In this document: one piece after another, positions 47,098-58,120 of the stretch | How positions within the stretch are numbered: the first letter of the stretch is position 1 | Layout: each line of letters opens with the position of its first letter | From: Hybos culiciformis | Lineage: Eukaryota > Arthropoda > Insecta > Diptera > Hybotidae | Reading direction: 5' to 3' | DNA length: 64,000 nt | Assembly (NCBI GenBank): GCA_964007475.1 | Contig: OZ023274.1 | Coordinates: forward strand, 23,952,043-24,016,042 | The notes under the pieces: generated by a model | Seen by the model: the letters and a program-made list of their open reading frames with translations, nothing else | The model's database searches: none | Told to the model about the DNA's origin: nothing | Position numbers and translations under genes: made by a program

Positions 47098-48627
47098 GGT
47101 GTCTGGACAATTCATCGTAAACAATTCACCGTAAGACAATTCACCGTAAACTATTCATCGTATGGACAATTCACCGTATGATCAATTCACCGTATGGTTA
47201 ATTCACCGTACGAGTAATTCACCGTATGGACAATTCCAGTATGGTTAATTCACCGTATGGACAATTCACCGTATAAATAAGAATAATGTTTCCATCAGTG
47301 GCGGCTCGTGGAAGTTTTGAAAAAGGGTGCTGCAAAACATAAAAACCTCATTTTTTTAATTATAAAATTTTATGATATATACCCATACACATTAAGTATA
47401 TGAAAATCAGTTTTGAAAATTCAAAACAAACAAAAAACATCCCATATGAAAATTGTACTGCTTCTGGAAGCAGTGCATTTTTCTATACATTCAAAAATCC
47501 CATAACAAAAAAAATTTCCCATATTTGTTTTTAAATTTTTCAGAAAGTATAATACAGCCGCACTGCTTCTGTGGCAGTGCATTTTTTCTTATATTCAAGT
47601 CATAGAAAAAAGCTTAACAGCAATAAAAATGTATTAAATTTTCATGAAAATAAAAATCCCTGCACTGCGAAATTCGCAGTTCCAACAATTCTGTTAAATT
47701 GATTTCTGCACCTATTTTTGAAAAGTATTTTCTAAAAATTTCAAAAGCCTGAAAGTAGGCTACTGTTATTTATTAAAATTTTAGAGACAATTGCATAGCA
47801 TAGCGATTTCATTTAAAAATAATTTTAAACTAAGAAAAATTCAGAGCTAACAAAAATTTTTTTTATGGTCAAATTTTTGAAATTTCTTGAGGGTGCTGCA
47901 GTGTCGCAGCACCTATGTACGAGCCGCCGCTGGTTTCCATGTACGGTCTTCTTGGAAAAATTACTTTTCCATTAATGCTGTAGTTAAATAATTAAACAAA
48001 AACTGTAGCCTACGTGTTTTGTTTCTTAACACCCTCTCTTTGCATTGCGGACAATTCGCCGTAAACAATTCACCGTAAACAATTTACCGTAAGACAATTC
48101 ACCGAAACAATTCACCGTATGGACAATTCACCGTATGGACAATTCATCGTATGAACTAACTATTTTCTGTTTAATCTAATCATTTAGATTCAAAAAATAA
48201 AAAATAAAAATATTTAACAAAAACCAAAAAAAAAAAAAAAAACTAAATGAACAAAAAAAGTTATCGGTAACGTAGATAGATCGCCTCCTCGTGGTACTGA
48301 CTGGGTAAAGATAAATGATTTACCTAAAATTTAAAAACAACTGTTAAATTTTAGAAAAAATATTTCACCGTATGGACAATTCACCGTATGAATAATTCAT
48401 CGCAAAGAAAATTATTTTTATCAATCCGGGCGGCGGCGCTGAATTATTCATAGGGTGAATTGTCCATACGGTGAATTGTCCATACGGTGAATTGTCCATA
48501 CGGTGAATTGTCCATACGGTGAATTGTTCATACGATGAATTGTTCATACGGTGAATTGTCCATACGGTGAATTGTTTACGGTGAATTGTCTTACGGTGAA
48601 TTGTTTACGGTGAACTATCCGCAATGC
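47098..48627. mobile_element. Inverted-array element with GGACAATTCACCGTAT units and 9-bp target duplication
   Basis: Arrays of a 16-bp unit (GGACAATTCACCGTAT and shorter AACAATTCACCGTA forms) occur at 47104-47273, 48050-48152 and 48364-48405 in one orientation and at 48451-48618 in the other. The outer ends GGTGTCTGGACAATTC and (reverse complement) GCATTGCGGATAGTTC are flanked by AACAAAATT at 47089-47097 and 48628-48636. A GCATTGCGGACAATTC end-like sequence at 48042 suggests a second, internal copy or a rearranged arm. A hAT-like MITE (47296-47932) is inserted inside. No gene. The plan matches the MULE at 22550-25433. Confidence 0.75.
47296..47932. mobile_element. 637-bp hAT-like MITE with exact 8-bp target duplication
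   Basis: The ends CAGTGGCGGCTCGTG and (reverse complement) CAGCGGCGGCTCGTAC are inverted repeats of hAT type. The 8-bp duplication GTTTCCAT (47288-47295 and 47933-47940) is exact. GGGTGCTGCA-type subterminal motifs lie at both ends. It is non-coding. Confidence 0.9.
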
Positions 48628-48636
48628 AACAAAATT

Positions 48637-49382
48637 AACTTGTTTTATTTTTTTTTGTTGTGAAATGATAAAAAACAATACCTCTACTAACTTATTATTT
48701 TTATCAAATATAATTATATAAAAATATAAAAAATAAAGTTGTGCATGAGTCCATGAAATCGAAATCAATTTACTTTTTAAATGAAATGAGTAAAATACCC
48801 ACATTAATAGGTTTTACTTTTTTATTCTACTTTTTTATTATTTTACTATTATACCTATACTATGTGTACATATATGATTTGCACAGAAATGAAAAACAAG
48901 ATCAATGAAAGTAAATATTTTATTAATCGTATTATGTAAGTTTTGTAATACGAGATTTTCTGTGTTTTTTTCTTTGTATACAATATAATATGATTAATTT
49001 TTATTTGTTGAACTTTTTTTTTTTTTTAATATCTGATGAACTGGAAAGCAGACATTCCCAAAATTGAACCATACACAGCAAATACTGAAGTTTTTCTCAA
49101 AATACTTAAAACGCGGTGACTAATATCTATATAAACAAAAAAAACTTATAAGATTACGGATAATATTTAATTAATTGTATCATATCAGTATTTCCTAAAC
49201 TGAAACATGTGATTTATTATTACACACTTTTTTTCTCTTTAAACAAAAGTGTCTACATATTTGCAGTTAATGTGTATTTATATAAGTAGTTGAGAAAAAA
49301 CATTGGATTTTATACTAAACTAGCTGAAATTACCCTTAGGCGCCCAGCAGTGAAAAAATTATATATGTGTAAAACTTATACT
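48637..49382. other. AT-rich DNA, no gene seen
   Basis: Non-coding A/T-rich sequence. No supported feature. Confidence 0.55.
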
Positions 49383-49537
49383 ATGATATTTAGGGTTGCC
49401 AGATAAAATCTTAAAGATTGGTTGGTTGGTTGGTTATAGTGGCGGAGCCCCTCTACCTGAAGAGCCCCCAATTAGCGCTTTCGCACCATTTTGCTACCAC
49501 TTACTCGTTAACCAAAGCCTAACGGCGTTAAGAAAAG

Positions 49538-52160
49538 CTAGATCCACCCCGTGGTGTTTAAAAATTTCACCACATCTCTGGGTTTGGCTAGGGCTAGCAC
49601 ATCTACATCCTCAAAGATAAGTCCCCCTAGTGTGCTATTTCTCGAGCTTGCAAGCGCCGGGCATTTGCAGATAAAATGGACTAATGTCTCTTTTTCGCTT
49701 TCAATACCACAACTGCGGCATGACCGGTTGAAGGGAATACCTAATCTGGAAGCGTGTACTCCAACTGCCCAGTGTCCCGTATAAATAGTCGTTATTCTGG
49801 AAATGTCTTTGCGAGATATTTTCAGAATTTCCTGCGTTCTTTTTTTGTCATAACTCGGCCATGTTTTCTTGGCCGTGTTGCAGGTAGGTAGTGCCCTCCA
49901 CCTACTATTAGCTTGGGATAAGAAGTACTGGTAAATATCCCTTTTTACCGTACTTAAAGCTGGGTGAACCAGCTCAGACATGGATTCGTCCAACTTTGAA
50001 CCTTCCTTTGCCAATTCATCCGCTCGCTCGTTGCCCTGGATATCGCTATGTCCAGGGACCCAATGGAGGTAAACTTCGTATCTACCAGCTAGCTGAGAAA
50101 GCTCCTCTGAGCATTTTCGTACCAGCTTGGAGAATACGACTGGTGAGTTAAGAGCCATAATAGCCGCTTGACTGTCAGAGACAATTGCCACCTTGTGAAC
50201 GTTAGGTCCTATGTCAACTACTAGGCAGCATGCCTTCCAAATCGCCAGTATTTCCGCCTGGAAAATACTTGATCTGTCTGGAAGCCTGTAACTTTGAGCT
50301 ACATTAATTGCTTCGGAATACACACCTGCCCCCACACCACAGTCCATCTTTGAACCATCCGTGAAGATTGCCAGGTCGATTTCCTCTAGAATATTAGTTG
50401 CTCTCCATTCCCTTCTCGTAGGTATTATTATTTTAATAAACTTTTCGAGCTCTATCATAGGAATGGAATAGTCTGTTTCAGTATACGCCACTTTCCTAGC
50501 AATCTCGCCAAGGATTCTGCTGTGGCCGTACGGTTTCGTTAGCCAGTTTCCGCTTTCTCGGAGTCTGACTGCACTACATGAAGCTAAATATTTGACATAA
50601 ATGTCAAGAGGCAGAAGATTCAGAAATACATTAAGTGCATCTGTAGGCGCTGATCTGAGTGCCCCTGTGATGCTCACACATGCACTACGCTGAAGTCTGC
50701 CTAATTTCGTTTGGACATACGCCCTATCTACAGCTGGCCACCAGACCAGTGATCCATACGTAAGAATAGGGCGTACTACTGCTGAGTACATCCATAGGAC
50801 CATGTGAGGTTTTAGCCCCCACTTTTTCCCAATCATACGCTTGCAGGTATAAAAGGCTACACATGCCTTTTTAATCCTCTCTTCTATGCTAAATTTCCAG
50901 TTCAGTTTAGGATCTAGTACTATTCCCAGGTACTTGACCCTAGTGGCTAAGTTTAGTGTTTTACCTTCCAACTTGGGTAAGGTAAAACAAGGTATTTTAG
51001 TTTTGGTTGTGAACAGCATCAGCTCTGTTTTGCTAGGATTTACGTTCAGGCCACACCCTTTGGCCCACCTCGTAACTATTCCAAGAGCCCGTTCCATTAA
51101 TTCGCTAATCGTGGGTAGGAACTTCCCAGAGATGAGAATCGCTAGGTCGTCCGCATATGCAACTGCTAGTAAGCCCTCCTCCTGGAGTCTGACTAGCACT
51201 ACATTCATCACCAGTAACCACAGTAGCGGTGACAACACTCCTCCCTGAGGTGTGCCTCTCCCCACATTTCTGATTACATGGCAGCTGCCAAAATCTGCAT
51301 GAACTTCCCTTGTTCTAAGCATATTACCGATCCAGTGATTGAGTGCCCCTACATCGGCTTGATTTAGTGACTCTTGGATCGACTTAACACTAACATTGTT
51401 AAAGGCCCCTTCTATATCCAGAAACGCGGCCATCGTATATTCTTTGTACTGAATTGACTCCTCCACTTTACGGACCACTTCATGTAGTGCCGTTTCCGTG
51501 GATTTGCCTTTACAGTACGCATGCTGGGAAGGGCAAAGTGGATTACTTTCCAACTTTTTCCTGATATCGTACTCGATAATCCTTTCTAGGGTTTTAAGTA
51601 CGAAGGACGATAGACTGATTGGTCTATAGTCCTTAGCCACCTCGTGACCTCGTTTTCCCGCTTTAGGTATGAAAACAACCCTTACTTTCCTCCACAGCTG
51701 TGGAATGTAACCAAGAGTAAGGCTGCCTTTAAAAAGAAGAACAAGCCAAGGAATGACTGTTTCTTTTGCTTCTTGCAGCATTTTCGGTATAATACCATCC
51801 ATGCCTGCAGATTTATATGGAGAGAAACCCTCTATTGCCCAGGCAACTTTTTCTCTCGTTATGAGTCGTTGAACCTGTTCCAACAGATCTGTTCCATTCT
51901 GTTGGATGCCAGTCATGGCATTTTGGTCAGTGCTTTCTTCGCACTTAGGAAAATAGGTGTCAACCAATAGGTTAAGTGTTTCTGAGGACGACTCCGTCCA
52001 TTTACCTTCCGATGTCTTAAGGAAGGATGGACTAGAGTGTTCCTTTGATAAAATTCTGCTCAGTCTTGCAGATTCGCTAACATTATCTATTGATTCACAA
52101 TAGTCTATCCAACTTTTCTTTTTGGCTCGCCTGATTGCGTTTTTATATTCCCTAAGACTG
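49538..52160 (-). pseudogene. LINE ORF2, reverse transcriptase and RNase H part (long intact frame)
   Basis: Copies element RNA into DNA at a nicked target site. The frame is open from about 52160 to 49538, with the first ATG at 51967 (809 codons). Blocks in order from that ATG: AGMDGIIPKML, KDYRPISLSSFVLKTLERII, AFLDIEGAFNNV (catalytic Asp), GTPQGGVLSPLLW, AVAYADDLAIL (catalytic YADD) and KYLGIVLDP. RNase H follows at about residues 525-665, with FTDGSKMDCG, FQAEILAIWKA, VSDSQAAI and HWVPGHSDIQGNERADELA carrying its acidic residues. A C-terminal C..C...H...C motif (CRSCG, HFICKC) is typical of the group. The domain is intact, but the upstream part of ORF2 is out of frame, so the full product cannot be made without frameshifting. 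Confidence 0.93.
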
Positions 52161-53115
52161 TCCCTGCTGCTGGCAGATATTATAGGAGTCTCTGGAAGCC
52201 TTTCTTAGAATAGCTAGATCATTGCTCCACCACAGGGGAAGAGATTTCTTGCTACGCTTTATTGGACAAGATACTTTAAAAGCCACATCTATGGCTTTCG
52301 TAAACTTCTCTGTTTTCCTTTCCAACTCTTGCTCTGATTCTATTCTAGGATCTGAGTCGTTTTCAAGTTTTTTGTGCAGGACCTTTTTAAATCTATTCCA
52401 ATCCGTTCTCTTCGGATTTCGGTAAGGTTTTGGAATTTCGGTTCCAAAGTTGATATCGAAGAGTATCCAACTGTGGTCCGAAAAGCATATCTTGTCAGAT
52501 ACTCGCCAATTATCTACCTTAAAAGATTCGGTACTGCTCTTACAAGTTATATCAATGACATCTGCCCAGCCCGGAAATCTGTCCGAGCTGGGGAATTTAA
52601 AGGTAGGGGTATTTCCCCTGTTGCATACTTCTAGGCTATGTTCAATAATAAAATCAAAAAGTGACTCACCTCTTTCATTTATTTCGGAACTGCAGTGTGT
52701 GCCGGGCATTCACATCACCACCTATAAGCAGTTTCTCTCCGCATGCTTCAACCGACGCCATGAGTTCTGGTGGCGGGATTGGCCCTTCACGGGCCATGTA
52801 CACGGATGCTATGTATAGCTCGCTGCTGTCACTGTGTTCCATCTTTAGCACTGTAACGTCTTCACAGCTGAAATTGGAACAAAGAAAGGCATTTATTTGT
52901 TTTTTAATCAGAACACATGTTCTGGGCTTACCATTAACTTGATCTACAGCCTTGTAGAATATGTTATACCTGCTGCTATTCAACCCTCTGATCCTGGAGG
53001 CGTTGACCCATGGCTCTTGAATGAAGACGATGTCAAGATCCTCCTCAGCTAGGAGGATCATCAGATTATCCGAGGCAATCTTAGAATGCCTAAGATTAAT
53101 CTGCACCGCCTTCAT
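52152..53115 (-). pseudogene. LINE ORF2, apurinic-type endonuclease part, two frames
   Basis: Nicks target DNA to prime reverse transcription. The ATG at 53115 opens QINLRHSKIASDNL, DIVFIQEPWV and the LLIGGDVNARH block. A deletion of a few bases at about 52690 shifts the frame. The rest (52709-52152) continues with NERGESLFDFI, the ADVIDIT block and SDHSWILFDI, which holds the catalytic Ser-Asp-His. A second shift near 52150-52160 leads to the polymerase frame. The Glu, Asp/Asn and His residues of the AP-endonuclease fold are visible. The start overlaps the end of ORF1 by about 20 bases, suggesting translational coupling in the ancestral element. Confidence 0.9.
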
Positions 53116-54376
53116 TCTCGTGTTGGTCTTCGTCTTTTCTGAGGCTTAGCTCCTCTATCAAGTCGCTAGCAACATCCAGCTCATCCACCTCCGGGCTTCC
53201 TGCCTGGAAGACCTTCAGCTTTGCGAACCGGATGCCTAACCTCAGCTTGCAATCTTGCTTTTCGAGGTGCACCAGGCTTTCCTCATTAATGAGAAGCAAG
53301 AATGACATGCTACTCTTAGTTGGGTCTTCCGAGCCATCCTCTTGCCTGATGACGGCCCAGTTGTTCATTGGCACCTCGGGATTGTGAAGCCTCAGGCACT
53401 TCAGCAACTTGTCCCCGTCCAAGCTCATCCTAGGCACCCAAATGCGCGCCTTGGGTCTTCTGGGAATTTCCCTAGCGGAGATGAGACCAATCTTTGATCC
53501 ATCCCAAGCATCGCTAATCTTAGCAACACTGTCGCTAAGGAAATTCTTTGAAAACAGGTCCTCGCACTTGATTACCCGGAAGCCTCTTACCACTTCCGAA
53601 GAATCATAGCATGGGAGGGGCCCTCTGCTGTTGCTAATGAGGTAGTCCATGACCATCTCAGACAATCGCGCCTCCAGCTTCGACCACAGTTCGGCAGAAA
53701 CTCTGCGACTGCTATCCATCTGGTCCACAATTGCCACTCTTAAATGGTCCTTGACCACCTCGCTCATGGCTCTTTTCGGAGCCTGCTTTGTTGTGCTGGG
53801 CCCTGCTGCTTTCGCCTCTGACCTTGCGAACTTAGCATTTTTGTCCAGCCTTGCCATCTTCGGCTTCATCTCCATTGAGGACTCTCCCTGAGATCGTTCT
53901 CTTTTCGAGCATTTCTGCCTTTCTTCGAACTGACGAACGACCTCAGAGTACCTTCTCTTGTCCTCAATGTCTCTTTGATCTACCTTGCCGGCCGCTTAAT
54001 TTTTGGCAATCTTGCCGAGGATGAAGACTGCCTTCTCGTAACCCCTTTTCAGGGTTACACCGGAGCTTCTCGACGCGGCACTCTTTTTCTTTAAAGGGGC
54101 TTCATTCGTACTATGGCTGGTACCTTTTCCGCCATCCTTGCTTATTGTGACACTAGTACTGGGCTTAGTACTATCTATCACAGCTTTGGAGGGAGTACTG
54201 TGCTTAGTACTCCTCTCCTTTTCAGCCTCTTGGCTGGAGGCAAGGAGGTCATCTTCCGAAGAAGAATGAACCTGATTGCTGTTGTTGTTGTTGTTTTTGT
54301 TGTTGTTATCGTTGTTGTTGTTGTTGTTATTGTTATTCATGTTGGTCCCACGAGTATGTCCGGAAGTACGGTCCAT
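53096..54376 (-). pseudogene. LINE ORF1 with a single in-frame stop codon
   Basis: A probable RNA-binding protein of the retrotransposon. The frame from the ATG at 54376 runs to a TAA at 53996-53998, and the same frame continues open to 53096 (a further ATG at 53875). One nonsense change therefore divides an ORF1 of about 426 codons. The N-terminus is Asn-rich, encoded by a GTT-type trinucleotide run at 54275-54340, followed by Ser/Thr/Lys-rich sequence. The C-terminal half (AKISDAWDGSKIGLI, PRRPKARIWVP, WAVIRQEDG, LRLGIRFAKLKVF) resembles the DUF4780-like domain of insect LINE ORF1 proteins. No CCHC zinc knuckles are present. Confidence 0.85.
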
Positions 54377-54864
54377 CCTGGCAGAGCCGACTTACCAGGA
54401 TAAGGCACTTAATACAACCGACCTTGCCTGAGCATCGGAGGGAGCTCGTTAAAGACTGGTTTTACCCCCAGCCTTCCAGACCTCGGCACGGTGCTCACAC
54501 CACCTTGTCATTAGGTTTGGGATTTGGTTCTGTTAGTAATTTTTGTTGACATGTTAGTAATGAGTGGATTAACTAGGCTATGGGAAGGGAGGGGTTTACG
54601 CCTGTCGTTATTCTAGTCGAGATTGTTGAATAGAATGCTAGGAAAGGTTAGGTTTGATGAGCAGAGCTTATCGAATCCCACCTGTCCACCGCATGCTCAT
54701 CCTTACATCTCCCCTAGCTTCCAGAAAGCACCGCGTGGAGGTGACAGTACGAGTTTTGCTCTCTCTCTCTTAAAGATTACCGGAGCAAATTTTGAAATAA
54801 AAAAACAAATTCTAGCATATTGCATTAAAAAAATTTAAATTTCAATATTTGCAAATTTCTTATA

Positions 54865-55870
54865 GAGTACGATTCAAATCACTTGCCAAAATTCTTTATC
54901 TTTTTCCAAAATTCACTATGGACAAAATCCACTGTGGACAAAATTCACTATGGACAAAATTCATTAGGGACAAAATTCGCTATGGACAAAATTCATTAGG
55001 GACAAAATTCATTAGGGACAAAATTCTTTAAAAAAATATTTTTAATTAAAAAAAAAAAGAAAAAAAAGCGTTTCGGAAAAATGGGGACGGCAGCCGTAAT
55101 TTTTTTGGAAAAGGTAAAATTTTTTGGAAAAGGTCACCTATCCTGTTTCTTTATTTTTTCAATTTAAAGTAGGTTGGGTAGGGACCGTCTAACTCACCAC
55201 GTTCTTGGTCCCTATGTAACGCAGAGAGTGAATTGAATTTTAATAAAAATGTGGAATTTTACAAAAAGAGTGTAGGCTTAAGCCTACATAAAATATAGAA
55301 TACGATACTATAAAATATAGAATACGATATTACGGTAGTGATCTACCTTCGAAAAAATATAAAAGATCAGTAAATATAAAAGACCTAAAGAAATTTATAT
55401 AATTAAGTTCTTGATTGTTCTTATTAAAATTTAATAAAATATTATGTATTATCATTACGTGTTTGGCAGTGATACAGTATAGTGAATAAAAAGGAAAAAA
55501 TAATTAATAGAGTTTTTTTTTTGTATACGTCATACTACAAGAATAATTTGATAGTGAATTTTATCCATAGCGAATTTTGTCCATAGTGAATTTTGTCCAT
55601 GGTAAATTTATTCCATAGTGAATTTTGTTCATAGTGAATTTTAAAAAAAGAATTATTTTCGAAAAAGAAGAATTTTGTCCATTTGAATTTTCGAATGAGG
55701 AATATCGTCACGATCCCGCTTTTAAGAGAGGGTAAAATTTGAATAAAATTATTATAAAAAATTGCATGATTTTTTTTCTTAAATAATTTCCCCTAAATTT
55801 TGTAAAGAATTTTGTAATGGAAAGGGAAAGCTTTGCATAACGGATTGGTCAAGTGATTTGAATCGTACGC
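54865..55870. repeat. Inverted-array segment with GGACAAAATTCACTAT units
   Basis: The ends GAGTACGATTCAAATCACTT and (reverse complement) GCGTACGATTCAAATCACTT are inverted repeats. Just inside, eight units of GGACAAAATTCACTAT type lie at 54905-55025, and their complements (GTGAATTTTGTCCATA) at 55552-55682. Either it is an independent element nested in the hAT-like one (TA occurs on both flanks) or it is the element's own subterminal region. The centre has no gene. It matches the architecture of 22550, 47098 and 57048. Confidence 0.75.
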
Positions 55871-56105
55871 TACCATTTTGACCATTTACTCAAAACACTT
55901 GAGCGACAAAAAATACCTGAAATTGGAAGAAGGCAGAAATATAAAAAAACATCTAATCAACTAAATTTTTCGCAAAATAATAAAGCATCTGTGGAATACC
56001 GGACAAATGTATGTCCGGTCCTTTCCATTTTTTCCCACCGGACTAGTAGTTGAATTAACTGACTGTCCGGTTCAATACCGAACACCTGGCAACCCTAATG
56101 ATATT

Positions 56106-57038
56106 ACATACATATATTATATAAGAACATAAATTTTAAAACTTGGTATATAGCCCGCTTCCCCCGAGTTCACATCCAGTCTTCTAAATAAACGATTTAG
56201 GTTCAACTCTATCAAAATTTCGAACCCTTTAACCATCTACAGTTCCTAGGCAACTTAATTTCAAATTTCACCCAAATCGCACTAGCGGTCGCTATGAAAC
56301 CTCCATTTTTTTTTTTAACATAGTATTCACAGAAACCTAAAATTAAGACAAATAAAAAATTTATTATTTCCTTTCGCGCCGTAAAATGAGAATACGAAAT
56401 CATGAAATGAGTATACGATTTATTACACGAGTATCCTTTTTTTATTCTTTAAAATGAAGCATTATTTATTTCAAAACATTTTGAGTATATTAATATAAAA
56501 TAATTAAAGCGTGCGTATAGACTTGGGAATCGTCGCTCGAAATCAGTGGTATTGCCCTTGTCCTACGGCATGTTGAATCGTGGGTTCGATTCTCATTTTG
56601 AACTGGAAGGTGTGTTAATTTTTCAATTTGTCAAAAAAAAGTTGTATTTGTTGCCTCCGTAAGACAAGATAAAATTATTATATATTTCAATGAATCAGAA
56701 TTAAAACTTAGTATTATTTAATTTCTAGGATCTACAGATATTGTTCAAGCTGCAGTTTAACCAGATGAGCCGGACATTTGCACATAAACATCGTTAATGA
56801 TAATGATGAATCATGATGACGTAGTAGAGCTTAAGTTTAATATTCCTGCGTAATTTTCATTTATTTTAAATTATATTTCAATTAACTTAAAATAATTTTT
56901 TAATATTTTTTTATATAAAAAGAAGTTTTCCAGATTTTGAATAATCGCAATTTGATTGTCAACACTTACTTGCACTCTCATATTTATGTTATTATATAAT
57001 ATAATATTACCTTAAATTAAAATTCAGATGTTATGAAT
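56106..57038. other. AT-rich DNA with a tRNA-like relic, no gene
   Basis: Non-coding apart from the possible SINE head at 56524-56612. The reverse-strand frame at 56212-56403 shows no recognisable motif. Confidence 0.5.
56524..56612 (+). ncRNA. tRNA-like SINE head (A-box/B-box relic)
   Basis: AATCAGTGGTATTGCC is A-box-like, and GTGGGTTCGATTCTC about 40 bases later is a good B box. The intervening CCTACGGCATGTTGAATC resembles an anticodon/variable region but no clear cloverleaf forms. It was probably part of a tRNA-derived SINE. Confidence 0.45.
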
Positions 57039-57047
57039 AGCAATAAT

Positions 57048-58120
57048 GGCACCACGAATTAGGACCTAATGAACTAGAACCCAAAAGCAAAAAATCAACT
57101 AGGACCTACAAAAAAATTTAAAAAAAATTAAATGAACTAGGACCTAAAAAAAACGAACCAGAACATAAAAGCAAAATGAACTAGGACCTAAAAATTTAAT
57201 TTTTTTTTTTAGGTCGTAGTTCATTTTTTTTAGGTTCTCGTTCATTTTGTTTAAGTTGTAGTTCATATTTTTTAGGTTCTAGTTCATTTTTTTAGGTTCT
57301 AGTTCATTCGTTTAATTATACAATCTTAAATGTTTTTTGATTGTTTCAATGTTATTTCGTTAATTATTCAGTCTATCACAGGGGATACTTGGAATATTCG
57401 TCTAAAACAATTTGCCTAAAAACAATTACATATATGCAATATATTCAATATGCAAGGGTGCTTCAGTTGTGAAAAAGAAAGGTTTTAACACCTTCACGCG
57501 AATTCAGAACTGTGTTTGGTACAAAGATCTTGTTTCAAAGAAATAATGTCAGGCGCGCGCCCCGCGTGTTCTTTTGGAAAAGGTGTTAAAACCTTTCTTT
57601 TTCACAACTGAAGCCCCCTTGCATATTGAATATATTGCATATATGTAATTGTTTTTAATTAAATGAACAATTAATTGAATTAAAAATTTTTTTTCTTCAT
57701 TCATGTCTTATTATTAAATATTTTTACATTTCAGGTCTTCACTTCATTTATTAATATATTTCAAAAATTAATTGGAAACTGGCATTTTTTTTTTGTTCTA
57801 GTTCATTTTGTTTAGGTTCTAGTTCATTTTGTTTAGGTTTTAGTTCATTTTAGTTAGGTTCTAGTTCATTTTAGTTAGGTTCTAGTTCATTTTATTTAGG
57901 TTCTAGTTCATATTTTTTTTTAGTTTTTAGTAAATTTTTGAATTTAGAAAATTTTTTCTTAGGTTCTAGTTCATTAGGTCCTAATTCATAATTTTTAGAT
58001 TCTAGTTCATATATTAATTTTAAAAATGAACTAGAACCTAAAAAAAAAATAATATTTTTTTAGGTTCTAGTTCATTTTGCTTTTTAGGTTCTAGTTCATT
58101 AGGTCCTAATTCGTGGCGCC
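57048..58120. mobile_element. Inverted-array element with GAACTAGAACCTAAAA units and 9-bp target duplication
   Basis: The ends GGCACCACGAATTAGGACC and (reverse complement) GGCGCCACGAATTAGGACC are nearly perfect inverted repeats. The flanks AGCAATAAT (57039-57047) and AGCAATAAC (58121-58129) match at 8 of 9. Inside are arrays of GAACTAGGACCTAAAA/GGTTCTAGTTCATTTT, mixed orientation on the left (57065-57305) and mainly reverse on the right (57795-58110). A further long hairpin (57418-57656) sits in the middle. No gene. The 9-bp duplication and GG start suggest MULE-type mobilisation. Confidence 0.85.
57418..57656. repeat. Nested hairpin with 77-bp near-perfect arms
   Basis: Arms 57418-57494 and 57580-57656 are almost exactly complementary (outermost AAAAACAATTACATATATGC; inner AGAAAGGTTTTAACACCTT) around an 85-bp loop with a GC-rich GGCGCGCGCCCCGCG core. 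It could be a small palindromic MITE inserted in the element above. Confidence 0.9.

Larger units (their letters stand above)
49420..54767 (-). mobile_element. Full-length non-LTR retrotransposon of the I/LOA group (RNase H-bearing LINE)
   Basis: This 5.35-kb LINE reads on the minus strand. It is bounded by the exact 11-bp target duplication TCTTAAAGATT (49409-49419 and 54768-54778). The 3' end has an (AACC)4-type simple-repeat tail instead of poly-A. The 5' end begins with a GAGAGAG run and a UTR of about 390 bases. ORF1 (53096-54376) has one in-frame stop; ORF2 (49538-53115) has two small lesions between the endonuclease and polymerase parts. RNase H downstream of the polymerase places it with the I, R1 or LOA-type clades; I favour LOA-like. 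Confidence 0.92.
49391..56097. mobile_element. hAT-like non-autonomous element split by a LINE
   Basis: The ends TAGGGTTGCCAG (49391) and CTGGCAACCCTA (56086-56097) are perfect 12-bp inverted repeats. The 8-bp flanks ATGATATT (49383-49390 and 56098-56105) are identical, diagnostic for hAT. Subtracting the LINE (49420-54767 plus one copy of its duplication) leaves about 1.35 kb with no gene. Inside are the inverted arrays of 54865-55870 and an ACCGGACA...TGTCCGGT hairpin near 55997-56018. Confidence 0.85.

Noticed and set aside
48365..48804. Two minus-strand frames over GGTGAATTGTCCATAC repeats
   Set aside because: They are repeat translations at the right arm of the element at 47098.
50886..51970. 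Plus-strand frames opposite the LINE polymerase, and similar frames at 52222-52942 and 53409-54403
   Set aside because: They are shadows of the GC-richer LINE coding sequence on the other strand with no recognisable domain.
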